A stretch of 64,000 bases of DNA from Sphingomonas endophytica (GTDB taxonomy: Bacteria > Pseudomonadota > Alphaproteobacteria > Sphingomonadales > Sphingomonadaceae): NCBI RefSeq assembly GCF_001476895.1, contig NZ_LDTB01000014.1, positions 1 to 64,000 on the forward strand. Reading direction: 5' to 3'. The position numbers and the translations under genes were made by a program. Below are positions 27,825 through 37,800 of this stretch, in pieces (position 1 is the stretch's first letter; every line of letters starts with the position of its first letter). The notes beneath the pieces are model-generated. The model saw nothing but the letters and a program-made list of their open reading frames with translations. It had not been told where the DNA came from and did not search any database.

Positions 27825-28436
27825 TCAGAACTCGACGCCGGCCTGCGCCTTCACGCCGTCGCGGAACGGGTGCTTCACCTGCGTCATCTCCGTGACCAGA
27901 TCGGCGGCGGCGATCAGCGCGTCGGGGGCGTTGCGGCCGGTGATGACCAGATGGGTCATCGCCGGGCGGGCGGTGGCCGCCGCCACCACCTCGGCGACCG
28001 GCAGGTAATCGTAGCGCAGCACGATGTTCAGCTCGTCGGCGATGACCATCGCATAGTCGGGATCGGCCAGCATCCGCTGCACCTCCTCCCATGCGGTACG
28101 CGCCACGGCGATGTCGCGGCCGCGGTCCTGCGTGTCCCAGGTGAAGCCCTCGCCCATCGGACGGAACTCGATCAGTTCGGGAAAGGCGTCGAAGATCGCC
28201 TTCTCGCCGGTCGTCATCGCGCCCTTCACGAACTGCACGACGCCGACCTTCATCCCGTGGCCCATCGCGCGCACCGCCATGCCGAAGGCGGCGGTCGACT
28301 TGCCCTTTCCCGCGCCGGTGTGGACGATCAGCAGCCCCTTTTCGACCGTCTTGCCCGCCATCATCGTGCGGCGCGCGGCCTGCACGCGGCGCATCTTCTC
28401 GTTATGGCGCGCGGCGCGCTGGTCGGTATCGCTCAT
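27825..28436 (-). CDS. cobO: Cob(I)yrinic acid a,c-diamide adenosyltransferase
   Basis: CobO/BtuR-type adenosyltransferase, 203 residues, which attaches the 5'-deoxyadenosyl ligand to cobalt. P-loop GAGKGKST at residues 41-48; further blocks KVGVVQFVKG, EFRPMGEGFTWDTQD and VIADELNIVLRYDYLP match the family, and the NEKMRRVQAAR N-terminal helix is typical. It is on the same strand as btuB and lies just upstream of the riboswitch, so its own expression is probably not under that switch. Confidence 0.95.
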   Translation of the reverse strand: MSDTDQRAARHNEKMRRVQAARRTMMAGKTVEKGLLIVHTGAGKGKSTAAFGMAVRAMGHGMKVGVVQFVKGAMTTGEKAIFDAFPELIEFRPMGEGFTWDTQDRGRDIAVARTAWEEVQRMLADPDYAMVIADELNIVLRYDYLPVAEVVAAATARPAMTHLVITGRNAPDALIAAADLVTEMTQVKHPFRDGVKAQAGVEF

Positions 28437-28457
28437 GTGCGGTGCATAGTCGCGCAG

Positions 28458-28910
28458 TCAGGCTTCGGCCAGCACCGCCTCCACCTCGGCTACGGTGATA
28501 CCGAAGACCGCCGCCAGCGCGTCGGGCTTGGCGCCGCGCGCCGCCAGCACGCGGATGCGCGACGGATCCATGCTGGTCGCATAATGACGCACGTCGCGCT
28601 CGACCGGCTTCTCGCCGGTCCGCGCGAGCGAGCCGGTGCTGCTGCGGCGGCGTGGGCGTTCCTCGCGCTCGGCGGCCAGCGCGGCGCGGCGTTGCTCCTC
28701 TTCGTGGCGGCGGGCGGTCCGCGCCTCTTCACGCCGCCTGCCCGCCGCTTCGCGCTCGGTGGCGCGCTGTTCGGTGCGCGCCAGTGCGGCGGCGACCCGC
28801 TCCCGGGCGCGACGCTCGCGATCTTCGGCGCGTCGCTGCGCGCGCTCGTCCTGATCCGTCACATTCTCTCGCCTTGCCGTCGTCGAAGGCGCGGCGTCAA
28901 AGCGGTTCAT
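28458..28910 (-). CDS. Charged coiled-coil protein, hypothetical
   Basis: A protein of 150 residues. From about residue 20 to 95 it is an unbroken arginine/glutamate/alanine-rich stretch predicted to form a single charged helix or coiled coil. The C-terminal 45 residues (DPSRIRVLAARGAKPDALAAVFGITVAEVE) look like a small helix-turn-helix-like unit. No family is recognised. It lies 21 bases upstream of cobO and 10 bases after the GGDEF-EAL gene on the same strand. Confidence 0.55.
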   Translation of the reverse strand: MNRFDAAPSTTARRENVTDQDERAQRRAEDRERRARERVAAALARTEQRATEREAAGRRREEARTARRHEEEQRRAALAAEREERPRRRSSTGSLARTGEKPVERDVRHYATSMDPSRIRVLAARGAKPDALAAVFGITVAEVEAVLAEA

Positions 28911-28920
28911 CGGTGGCGCG

Positions 28921-31329
28921 TCAACCGCGGGGGGCGTATTGCGCGTGCAGCAACCGTTCCAGCGACTCGACCGGAATCGGCTTGCTGAACAGATATCCCT
29001 GGACGTGCGTACATCCGGCGGCGATCAGCGTCGCCATCTGCTCTTCCGTCTCGACGCCTTCGGCGACGACGCTCATTCCCATCGCCTTGCCCAGCCCGGC
29101 GACCGCGCGCACGATCGCCTCCGCCGCGCGACCGGTACCCAGTTCGCGAACGAACGACTGGTCGATCTTCACCTTGTCGAACGGGAAGCGCTGAAAATAG
29201 GAAAGCGCCGAATAGCCGGTGCCGAAATCGTCCATCAGGATCTTGATGCCCAGCTCGCGCAACCGTTCGAGCTGTCGATACGTGTGTTCGACATCATGGA
29301 TGACCAACCCCTCCGTGACCTCCAGATGAAGCCGCCTGGCGGGCAGGCCGGTGGTGGCCAGCACGTTCTGGATGGTCGCGATCAGCCCGTCGCCCTCGAA
29401 CTGCAACGGCGACAGGTTGACCGCTACGGCGACATGCCCCGGCCAGCCCGCGGCGTCGGCGCAGGCGCGGTGCAGCAGCTCGGCGCCCAGCTCCACGATC
29501 AGGCCATATTGTTCGGCAACCGATATGAACAGGTCTGGACTGACCCGCCCGCGCATCGGATGTGTCCAGCGCGCCAGCGCCTCGACGCTGGTGATCCGCC
29601 CGGTCGCCGCAGCGAACACCGGCTGATACGCCAGCGTGATCTCGCCGCGCCCCATCGCCTCGCGCAGGTCACGGACCAGGGTCAGCCGGTCGCGGGCATC
29701 GTGATCGATCTGTTTGTGATAGAAACGGACCAGTCCGTCGCGTTGCGACTTCGCCCGGTGTAGCGCGGCGTCGCAGCATCGACGCAGTTCGGGTGCGGTC
29801 GTCGCATCGTCGGGGAAGCTGGCGCCGCCGATACCGGCGCCCAGATAGGCGGTACCGCGCATCGTGGCGAACGGGCGGACCATTTCCGCCGATATGGCGT
29901 GGGCGAGTGGTGGCGCGCGCAGCGCCGCGTCGGGCCCGACCACCACGACCGCGAATTCGTCGCCGCCGACGCGCGCGACCAGATCGTCCGGGCCCAGCAG
30001 CGCGCAGAGCCGTTCGCCGGCGTCCGCCAGGATCATGTCGCCGGCCAGATGCCCGAACTGGTCGTTGGCGATCTTCAGCCGGTCGAGGGCGATCGCGAGC
30101 AGGCAGAGCGGTGTGCCCTGCAAGATCAGCGACTGGAGTCGGTCGAGATAGGTCGCGCGATTGAACAGTCCGGTCAGCGCGTCGAAGTGCGTCAGGCGTT
30201 GGAGCTCCTGCTCGGTTCGATGCGCTTCGGACAGATCCTCGAGCAATGCGGCGACATATCGACGTGGCGCGTCCCGACCATCGATCGCCAGGCGGCGCGT
30301 CCGGACATGCACTCGCTGTCCGCCACGGGTGGCGAAGGTGGAATCGGTTCCGGTCCCGAAACCGCCTGCCGATGGCGGCTGCTCATGGGACTGAGAGGCG
30401 GCGAGATGCGGGAACAGTTCGTAATCGGCGCGTCCGATCAGCGTTTCCGCCGTCTCCCCCAATAGCGCCGCACCGGCGCGATTGACGCGTACGAAGCGCC
30501 GGGTGCGCACGTCCTTGACGAACAGCGGATGCGGCAGATGCTCCAGGATCGCGTCCGCCGGATCGTCTCCGCCCGGCGTGTCGAAGACGATGATCGTTTC
30601 GGAGGGACCCGCCGACAGCGCGATCATGCGGACCGCCAGATCGTGGCCATCGGCATGCCGGAGCGTCAGTGTGACCGGATCGGCACGGTCCGCAGCTACG
30701 GCTTGCTCATAGGTGGCATCGTGCGGCGCGAGGAGCAGCGCGGCGATCGGCATTCCGATCGCGCGCGGGGCGGCGTGCCCCGTCAGGCGCTCTGCCGCAT
30801 GGTTCCAGGACGTGATACGTCCCGACCGGTCCACGCGGGCGATCGCGCCGCGAATGCCGTTCACCGCGTGCCCATGGCCTTCGCGCATCAGCGCGTCGGT
30901 CACCATCAGCGCCAGATCTTCCAGCACCGCGGGTTCGACCGGGGCACACGGTTCGTGGCCCAGCATGCAAAGCACGCCGACGCGTCGGCCGGCCGTATGC
31001 AGGGGGATAAGAGCGATGAACGCCGGGTGGTCGCCACCCGCCCGACCGTCCCCCGAGGGCGACATTGCGGGCTGAATCATGGATGTGGGTTCGTCGCAGT
31101 CGAGCAGCAGCCCGCGAAGGCCGTCATCCGACAGCCAGCGCGCGGCATCCGGACCAGTGGCGACATGCCGGCCATCCATCGCCATGATCGCGGCATTTTC
31201 GGCGGAGGTCAGCCGTAGCGCCGTCCGCAGGATCGGCGCCAGCATCGCTTCGTCGAGCAGGGTGACATCCGCGTCTCCTGCCCCCGACGCCGGGGAGCGG
31301 CGTTCCGTGTCGGACGAGTTGCGAGGCAT
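28921..31329 (-). CDS. GGDEF-EAL cyclic-di-GMP protein with GAF and PAS sensors
   Basis: A protein of 802 residues with no membrane segment: GAF-like domain (about 25-150), two PAS domains (about 155-265 and 270-370), GGDEF domain (GGDEF at 455-459) and EAL domain (EAL at 583-585, plus DDFGTGYSALSYF and KIDQSFV). Both signature motifs are intact, so it may both make and break cyclic di-GMP, with GAF/PAS input deciding. The gene starts 84 bases after msrB on the same strand, behind an AT-rich stretch that probably holds a promoter. Confidence 0.92.
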   Translation of the reverse strand: MPRNSSDTERRSPASGAGDADVTLLDEAMLAPILRTALRLTSAENAAIMAMDGRHVATGPDAARWLSDDGLRGLLLDCDEPTSMIQPAMSPSGDGRAGGDHPAFIALIPLHTAGRRVGVLCMLGHEPCAPVEPAVLEDLALMVTDALMREGHGHAVNGIRGAIARVDRSGRITSWNHAAERLTGHAAPRAIGMPIAALLLAPHDATYEQAVAADRADPVTLTLRHADGHDLAVRMIALSAGPSETIIVFDTPGGDDPADAILEHLPHPLFVKDVRTRRFVRVNRAGAALLGETAETLIGRADYELFPHLAASQSHEQPPSAGGFGTGTDSTFATRGGQRVHVRTRRLAIDGRDAPRRYVAALLEDLSEAHRTEQELQRLTHFDALTGLFNRATYLDRLQSLILQGTPLCLLAIALDRLKIANDQFGHLAGDMILADAGERLCALLGPDDLVARVGGDEFAVVVVGPDAALRAPPLAHAISAEMVRPFATMRGTAYLGAGIGGASFPDDATTAPELRRCCDAALHRAKSQRDGLVRFYHKQIDHDARDRLTLVRDLREAMGRGEITLAYQPVFAAATGRITSVEALARWTHPMRGRVSPDLFISVAEQYGLIVELGAELLHRACADAAGWPGHVAVAVNLSPLQFEGDGLIATIQNVLATTGLPARRLHLEVTEGLVIHDVEHTYRQLERLRELGIKILMDDFGTGYSALSYFQRFPFDKVKIDQSFVRELGTGRAAEAIVRAVAGLGKAMGMSVVAEGVETEEQMATLIAAGCTHVQGYLFSKPIPVESLERLLHAQYAPRG

Positions 31330-31413
31330 GGCGCTGCTTGTCGCAGTCTGCCTGCAAACGCTATCATAACAATAATCTATAACGCCAATTTGAGTAATTC
31401 ATTGCCGCGACGC

Positions 31414-31854
31414 TTACTCTACTTGATCGATGTAAGCCCCGTACCCCTGCTCATCCATATCCTCGCGCGGTACGAAACGAAGCGCGGCGGAGTTGATGCA
31501 ATAGCGCAGACCGCCCCGATCTCGCGGCCCGTCTTCGAAGACATGACCAAGATGGCTGTCCGCGCCGGCCGACCGGATTTCGGTGCGGATCATGCCGTGG
31601 CTGGCGTCGTGCAGTTCGTTCACGCGCGCGGGATCGATCGGGCGCGTGAAGCTCGGCCAGCCGCAATGCGATTCGTACTTGTCGGTGGAGGCGAACAGCG
31701 GCTCGCCGGACACCACATCGACGTAGATGCCGGGACGCTTGTTGTTCAGATACTCCCCGGTGCCGGGACGCTCGGTCCCGCTGCGTTGCGTGACGTGGAA
31801 CTGCTCCGGGGTCAGCCGGGCCAGCGCCTCGTCGGTCTTGCGATAGTCGGTCAT
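31414..31854 (-). CDS. msrB: Peptide-methionine (R)-S-oxide reductase, zinc-free type
   Basis: MsrB, 146 residues, reduces the R-sulfoxide of methionine. The catalytic cysteine is C119 in [12 protein letters not shown]; the resolving cysteine is C64 in [17 protein letters not shown] is conserved. The two C-x2-C pairs that bind zinc in E. coli MsrB are absent (the equivalent stretches read YVDVVSG and RSAGADS), so it is a zinc-less form. No signal peptide, so cytoplasmic. Confidence 0.94.
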   Translation of the reverse strand: MTDYRKTDEALARLTPEQFHVTQRSGTERPGTGEYLNNKRPGIYVDVVSGEPLFASTDKYESHCGWPSFTRPIDPARVNELHDASHGMIRTEIRSAGADSHLGHVFEDGPRDRGGLRYCINSAALRFVPREDMDEQGYGAYIDQVE

Positions 31855-32211
31855 GCGCCGTGCTCCTTAACGATGGGACGATTGCCGGCCTCAACGACGG
31901 TACCGGCAGATCGATCACGGTCACCAGGGCGATCCGCGCGTGGCGGAAGCGTCGCCGAACCGATCGCCCGGTCGTGTCGTCGTGGATATGTGGGCCGCCA
32001 TGCTCACGATCAAGGAACGACGTGGGCGCCGGCGGGGGCAGTGGCGGGAACGCCCCCGGCCCGCTCCTCCCGCGTCGATGGGCGCAGCCACGGTTTTCTC
32101 GTTCTAGATGTAAGACATAGGTCTAATTTGTCGTGGTGAAACAAGGACGATAACCCCCGTTTAACCACCCGAACGGCTGATCGTACGCACGCGTTTGATG
32201 GGCGACGGACA
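31855..32211. promoter_or_regulatory. Divergent intergenic region, msrB / DUF11 operon
   Basis: A 357-base non-coding stretch between divergent genes. The first 240 bases are GC-rich with no credible gene. From about 32095 to 32170 it becomes distinctly AT-richer and holds a small inverted repeat, AGAC-atag-GTCT at 32113-32124, and an ATGT-aag-ACAT at 32108-32118. This is the likely promoter/operator for the five-gene exported-protein operon. No specific regulator site is recognised. Confidence 0.45.
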
Positions 32212-33123
32212 GTGGGCGACACGACGATCGATCGGGGGGTGAAGCGGGGGCTGGCGGCGGTGTGCGCCGCGGCCGCGCTATCGGTATCCACGCCGGCGCT
32301 GGCGCAAACCGCCGCCGGCACCACGATCGTCAATATCGCGCGCCTGACCGCCAGCAGCCCGTCGACGGCGCTCGACAGCAACGCCGTGGCGCTGACGATC
32401 GGCGCGATCGTCGATGCCGCGATCGTGGCGGACCGGGCCAGCCAGCCGCTGACGGCGCAGAACGAGGTCGGCTTCACCATCCGCAATCCGGGCAATGCCG
32501 CGGACCGCTTCACGGTGGAGGCGGTTGCCGGTGAGCGTGGACCGGCGATCGCGGTCGATGTCGATGGCGACGGTCAGATCGACGATACCGAGCGGCGCGC
32601 CGCGAGTGTGCGCCCGGTCGTCGCGCTGCCGCCGGGTGGTGAGCGACGCATCCTCGTGCTGGTCGGCGATGTGCCGGTCCCGCTCGCGGTCACCGCGACG
32701 GTGACCGCCGCGCGTGGGCATGGCGCGCCGGGAACGGCGCTGGAGGACGACGCGGTGATCGGTGCGTCCGGCGCGCAGGCGACGGCGACGACGCGGCTGA
32801 CCGACACGACCGACGCCGCGCGTTTCGACAAGACGCAGGCGGTGCGCGCGCCTGACGGATCGACGCGCGCGGTGCCGGGCGCGGTCATCACCTACACGCT
32901 GGTCGCGCAATTCGTGCGCGACGTCCGCAACGCGCGGATCGCCGACATGATTCCGGCGGGCACCGCCTATGTGCCGGGCAGCATCACGATCGACAGTCGT
33001 CCAGCGACCGATCCGGTCGACGGCGACGCCGCCCAGCTCGACGCCGGCACGGTGCGCGTCGCGCTGGGCGACGTTCCCGCGGCCGCCACCCGCACCATCA
33101 CCTTCCAGGCCATCATCCAGTGA
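32212..33123 (+). CDS. Exported DUF11-type protein, first of the surface operon
   Basis: A protein of 303 residues with a signal peptide ending near PALAQ. The mature part opens TAAGTTIVNIARL, a motif shared with the fourth protein and with 33622. Around residue 120 an exact EF-hand-type calcium loop is seen (DVDGDGQIDDTE). The last ~100 residues form a DUF11-like beta domain with the IPAGTAYVPGSI signature. The start is GTG: 32212, or 32239, which would place the signal peptide at the very N-terminus. It ends in an overlap with the upstream extension of the next gene. Function unknown. Confidence 0.8.
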   Translation: MGDTTIDRGVKRGLAAVCAAAALSVSTPALAQTAAGTTIVNIARLTASSPSTALDSNAVALTIGAIVDAAIVADRASQPLTAQNEVGFTIRNPGNAADRFTVEAVAGERGPAIAVDVDGDGQIDDTERRAASVRPVVALPPGGERRILVLVGDVPVPLAVTATVTAARGHGAPGTALEDDAVIGASGAQATATTRLTDTTDAARFDKTQAVRAPDGSTRAVPGAVITYTLVAQFVRDVRNARIADMIPAGTAYVPGSITIDSRPATDPVDGDAAQLDAGTVRVALGDVPAAATRTITFQAIIQ

Positions 33124-33134
33124 GGAGTTTTCGC

Positions 33135-33587
33135 ATGTTCCGTTCTCTCGGCCCGCTGCTGCTGACGCTGGCGGCGGCGACACCCGCCCTGGCAGGGCCC
33201 TTGCAGGTCACGTCGCGCGTGCTGGCGCAGGTGCCGCAGCGGGCCGCCGACGGCACGATGACCGTCGCGATGCGCCCGGCGGCGCGCGCCGTGCCGGGCG
33301 ACCGGGTCGTCTTCGAGCTGACGTTCCGCAACACCGGCACCCAGCCGCTGGCCGGTGTCGTGTTCGACAATCCGGTGCCGGCCGGCGTCGCCTATCGCGC
33401 GCCCGCGCCGGGCAGTGCGGCGCCCGAAGTCTCGGTCGATGGCCGTCGCTTCGCGACGATCGACGCGCTGCGCGTCGGCGATCGCCCCGCGCGTGCCGAC
33501 GACGTGACGCATGTCCGCTGGCGGCTCGCCCGCCCGCTGGCCGCCGGGGCGCAGGGACGCCTCGCCTTTCTCGCCGTGCTGAAGTGA
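33135..33587 (+). CDS. Small exported DUF11-domain protein
   Basis: A protein of 150 residues: signal peptide MFRSLGPLLLTLAAATPALAG, then essentially one DUF11-like beta-sandwich (RVVFELTFRNTGTQPLAGVVFDNPVPAGVAYR). The DUF11 hallmark 'PAG' turn is present. ATG 33135 was chosen because GAGGAG sits 8 bases upstream; the frame opens earlier at 33120. The previous gene stops 11 bases before. It is likely a periplasmic or surface component acting with its neighbours; no enzyme motif is seen. Confidence 0.8.
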   Translation: MFRSLGPLLLTLAAATPALAGPLQVTSRVLAQVPQRAADGTMTVAMRPAARAVPGDRVVFELTFRNTGTQPLAGVVFDNPVPAGVAYRAPAPGSAAPEVSVDGRRFATIDALRVGDRPARADDVTHVRWRLARPLAAGAQGRLAFLAVLK

Positions 33588-33621
33588 GCGCGGCCTCAAC
33601 CGTTCAACAGAGGGAAGTTCC

Positions 33622-34761
33622 ATGTTCGTGAAGAAGTCAGTGGCCATGCTGTTGGCCGGAGTGGCGGCCAACGTGTCGGGGGCGGGGATCGCGCTGGCGC
33701 AGACCGCGGCATCGGCGCAAACGGCGGCCGGAACGCGCATCGATAACGTCGCCTCCGTCACCTACACCGTCAACGGCACCAGTCAGACGACGCAGTCGAC
33801 CACCGCGTCGTTCGTCGTCGATCGGAAGGTCAATTTCACCGTCGTCACCGCACAGACCGGGCCGACGCAGGTGAATCTGGGCGAGCAGAACGTCTTCACG
33901 ACGTTCCGCGTCACCAACCTGACCAACGGGACGCAGGACTTCCTGCTCGATCCCGATCAGCTCAACCTGTCGCTGGGGCTGTTTCCGGGCAGCGACAATT
34001 TCGACGTCACGGGCCTGCGCGCCTATGTCGATTCCAATAACAACGGCCGCTACGATCCGGGTGTCGATACGATGACCTATATCGACGAACTGGCACCCGA
34101 CGCGTCCGCGACCGTGTTCGTCGTCGGCAACGTTCCCGATCAGGCCGGGGCGCAATATGCGTACAACTCGCTGCACGTCATCGCGGCGGCCGGCGGGCAG
34201 AGCGGGACGCAGGGCGCGCGGCTGGTGTCGACCGATCTCAACCTGGACGGCGCGGACGGCACGGTCGACATCGTGTTCGCCGACGATGACAGCGACGGGG
34301 CGCTGCTGGGCGACATCGCGCGCAACGGCGAAGGGCGCGCCTATTCGGGCTGGCATGTCGCGGTGAACAACGTCGCGCTCAGCGTCGCCAAGTCGGCGCG
34401 GGTCATCTCGGACGGACTCGGATCTCCCAATCCCAAGGCGATCCCCGGCGCGATCGTCGAATATTGCCTGTTGGTTCGCAACGCGACGCTGACCACGGCC
34501 GCGAACGGGGTCGCGCTGCGCGACGCGATCCCGGCGCGTACCACCTATGTGCCCGGCTCGATCTCGATCGGCACACCGGGGGCCTTGGGCGTGACATGCG
34601 TCGTCAACGGATCGACCGAGGACGACGACGCCGACGATGCGGGTGAGACCGACGGCGTCACCGCGTCCTTCGACGGCGTGACGAAGGCGGTGACCGCCAA
34701 TGTCGGCACCGTCAGCGGTGGCGGATCGGTGGCGGCGGCGTTCCGCGTCAAGATCGACTGA
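33622..34761 (+). CDS. Exported beta-rich DUF11-type protein with calcium-loop motifs
   Basis: A protein of 379 residues with a signal peptide ending near ALAQ. The N-terminal block TAAGTRIDNVASVTYT mirrors the first gene of the operon. Mid-protein acidic loops (DSNNNGRYDPGVD; DLNLDGADGTVD; DDDSDG) look like calcium-binding type-3 or dockerin-like loops. Residues about 255-379 form a DUF11 domain with IPARTTYVPGSISI. An SD-like GAGGGAAG precedes ATG 33622. Probably an exported structural protein, perhaps surface-attached via the giant membrane protein encoded next. Confidence 0.82.
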   Translation: MFVKKSVAMLLAGVAANVSGAGIALAQTAASAQTAAGTRIDNVASVTYTVNGTSQTTQSTTASFVVDRKVNFTVVTAQTGPTQVNLGEQNVFTTFRVTNLTNGTQDFLLDPDQLNLSLGLFPGSDNFDVTGLRAYVDSNNNGRYDPGVDTMTYIDELAPDASATVFVVGNVPDQAGAQYAYNSLHVIAAAGGQSGTQGARLVSTDLNLDGADGTVDIVFADDDSDGALLGDIARNGEGRAYSGWHVAVNNVALSVAKSARVISDGLGSPNPKAIPGAIVEYCLLVRNATLTTAANGVALRDAIPARTTYVPGSISIGTPGALGVTCVVNGSTEDDDADDAGETDGVTASFDGVTKAVTANVGTVSGGGSVAAAFRVKID

Positions 34762-34828
34762 CCTACCGCCTCATCATTGCCTCATGCTCCGGCGCGCGGG
34801 ATGCCGCGCGCCGGATACGGGTCCGCTC

Positions 34829-37800
34829 ATGCCCAGATTCCGTCCGCTTGCCCTGCTTTCCGCGCTGTGTGCGCTCACCGCCGGCCCCGCCGCGGATGGG
34901 CAGGTCGCGCGCGTCAGCAATACCGCGACCCTCTCCTTCGACGAAGGCGGGGCGGCGCGCAGCGTGGCGTCGAATACCGTGGCGCTCGATATCGAGCGCG
35001 CGAAGCGACCCGCCGTTCTCAGTTTCCGGCTGCCGCCGCTCGACTATCGCCTGACCGACATGCGATGCGACCCGGGGCCGCCTCCCGCCTTCACGCCAGC
35101 GCCGGTGTCCGCCGATGAATTGGCGAGGTCCGCGCCGCTGGCCGCGATCGACACTCGCGCCACGATGCTGCTGGTGCTCGACGCGCCGGGCGAGAACCGC
35201 GACGCGTCCGCTCGCGAGACGGCCTGGATCGACGTGACGACCGACACGATCAGGACGAAGCTGCCGCTTTTCGAAACCGGCGTCGACACCGGCGTGTTCG
35301 CGGCCGGCGTGCCGGGCGGCGGCATGTACCCCGAACTGTCGGCGTGCGATCCGACGCGCGTGCGCGGCGACCATTTGCGACTGTCGTTCGGCGGCAGCGC
35401 GTTCAGCCTGTCGGCGGAGGCGGCCCTGCTGATCGATCCGTCCGGCTTCGTCTTCGATTCCGTCACCGGGGCGGCGATCGACGGAGCGACCGTCGCGCTG
35501 GTCGATGGCGACGGTCGCCCCGCCACGGTGTTCGGCGACGACGGGATCAGCCGTTACCCCGCGACCCTTACCAGCGGCGGCGTGGCGCAGGACGCCAGCG
35601 GCCGCGCCTATCGCTTCGGAAGCGGTGGCTATCGCTTTCCGCTGGTCGCGCCGGGCGCGTACCGCCTGATCGTCACGCCGCCGCCCGGCTATGTCGCGCC
35701 GTCCACGCGCGACCGCGCGCTGCTGGCAGCGGTGCGCGACGCCACCGGGCGTCCATACATCCTCAACCAGGCGTCGTTCGGAGCGCCGTTCGACCTCGAA
35801 TCCTCGGATCCGTTCGAGGCGGACATTCCGTTGGACCATCGACCGGAGGATCCGCGCGCCGGACCGCCGCGCGAGACCACCACGCTGCTGCTGACGAAAA
35901 CCGTGGCGATCCGCGAGGCGTCGGCAGGTGATTTCGTGCACTATCGGGTGACGGTCGAAAATCGCGGCAAGGTGGCGGCGTCCGACGTCCGGCTGATCGA
36001 TCAGCTGCCGGCCGGGCTGAAGCTGGAGCGGGCGTCGTCGGCCAGCGTCAGCGCCGATGGGCGCACGATCACCCACACGATCGGAACGATCCCGCCGAAC
36101 AGCACGCACGAATGGCGCTACATCGTCTCGGTCGGGGCGGGAGCCCCCGTCGGCGAGGCGGTCAACCGGATCCATGCGGAGGGTGCGAACGTCACGGGTA
36201 ATGCGGCCGCGGCGACGGTGCGGCTGCGCCCGACGCTGTTCGCGGATGCCTTCACGGTCGTCGGTCGCGTGACGGAGGGCGCGTGCGGTGCGCCGCTGGC
36301 GGGGCGGAAGGGCGTGGCGGGCGTACGGCTGCTGATGGAGGACGGCACGTTCGTCGTCACCGACGGCGATGGCCTGTACCATATCGAAGGAATCCGTCCC
36401 GGTCGCCACGTCGTGCAACTCGATCGCGCCACGTTGCCCGCCAGCCACGAGCCGGTCGCGTGCGACGATGACACGCAGGCGGCGGGCAGCGGCACGTCGC
36501 GCTTCGTCGAGGGCGTCGGCGGGCTGGTGAAGCGCGTCGATTTCCAGCTTCGCCCCACCGGCCGCGCGATGATCGCCCCCGATGCGCTGCCGATCGCGGT
36601 CGCCAGCGATGCGCGCGCGGCGGGCGCCGAGCGCGACTGGTTCGCCGGACAGGCACCGGGCGTCGCGCTGCTGTTCCCGGAAGTCGATCACAATCCGCGC
36701 GCGCCGGCGGTGCGGGTCGTCGTGAAGCATCGCCCCGGACAGCGGGTCGCGCTGTCGATGAACGGTCGCGCGGTCGAGACGCTCGCCTATGACGGTACCG
36801 ACACCAATGCCGACGACAGCGTCGCGATCGCGCGCTGGTCGGGCGTGCCGCTGTCGCCGGGCGCCAACCGGCTGGAGGCGCGGGTCGTCGATGCCGGGGG
36901 GCGCACGGTCGAGACGCTGGTGCGCGAGGTGCGGATGGCGGGCGATCCGGCACGGGTCGTCGCGGTGCCGGCGCGCAGCCGCCTGGTCGCGGACGGCGTG
37001 ACCCGCCCGTTGCTGGCGGTGCGCGCGACCGATGCGGCAGGGCGTCCGGTACGCGCCGGCACGTTGCTGGCGTTCCGCATCGACGCGCCCTACGCCCCCG
37101 CCGCCGACGCCGGGCTGGAGCAGCAGCGGCGCAGCGACGGCACCGCGCAGGTGGTCGGGGACGATGGCTATGCCTTTCTGGCGCTGCGTCCGACCACGCA
37201 GGCGGGCAGCCTGCGCGCGCACGTCGATCTGGCCACGCGCGACGGGCGGCGCAGCATCGACCTTCGCGGCTGGCTGAGCGCACCGGCGGGGCAGTGGACC
37301 GTCGTCGGCTTCGGCGCCGGGACGATCGGCCACGACATGCTGGCGCGTCACGCGCGCAGCCTGCCGCTGGGCGAGCGCAACCGGCGCGTCGTCGACGGGG
37401 AACTCGCGCTGTATGCGCGCGGCCGGATCAAGGGGTCGTGGCTGGCGACGATCGGCATCGACACCCGGCGGCAGCCCGATCCGTCGCGGGGACGGCTCGG
37501 CACGATCGACCCGGACCGCTACTACACCGTGTACGGCGACGCGACGTTGCAGGGGCAGGATGCGCCCACCGATCGCAAGCTGTACCTGCGGCTGGAACGG
37601 CCCGACGCCTATGCGCTGTTCGGCGACTTCGAGACGGGGCTGACCGCGACCCGGCTGGGGCGCTACAGCCGGACACTCAACGGCGCGAAGGCGGAGTATG
37701 ACAACGGGCGCATCGCCGCGACGGCGTTCACCGCACGCACCGACGACCTGTATGCACGCGACGAACTGCGCGGCAGCGGCCTGAGCGGACCGTATCGTCT

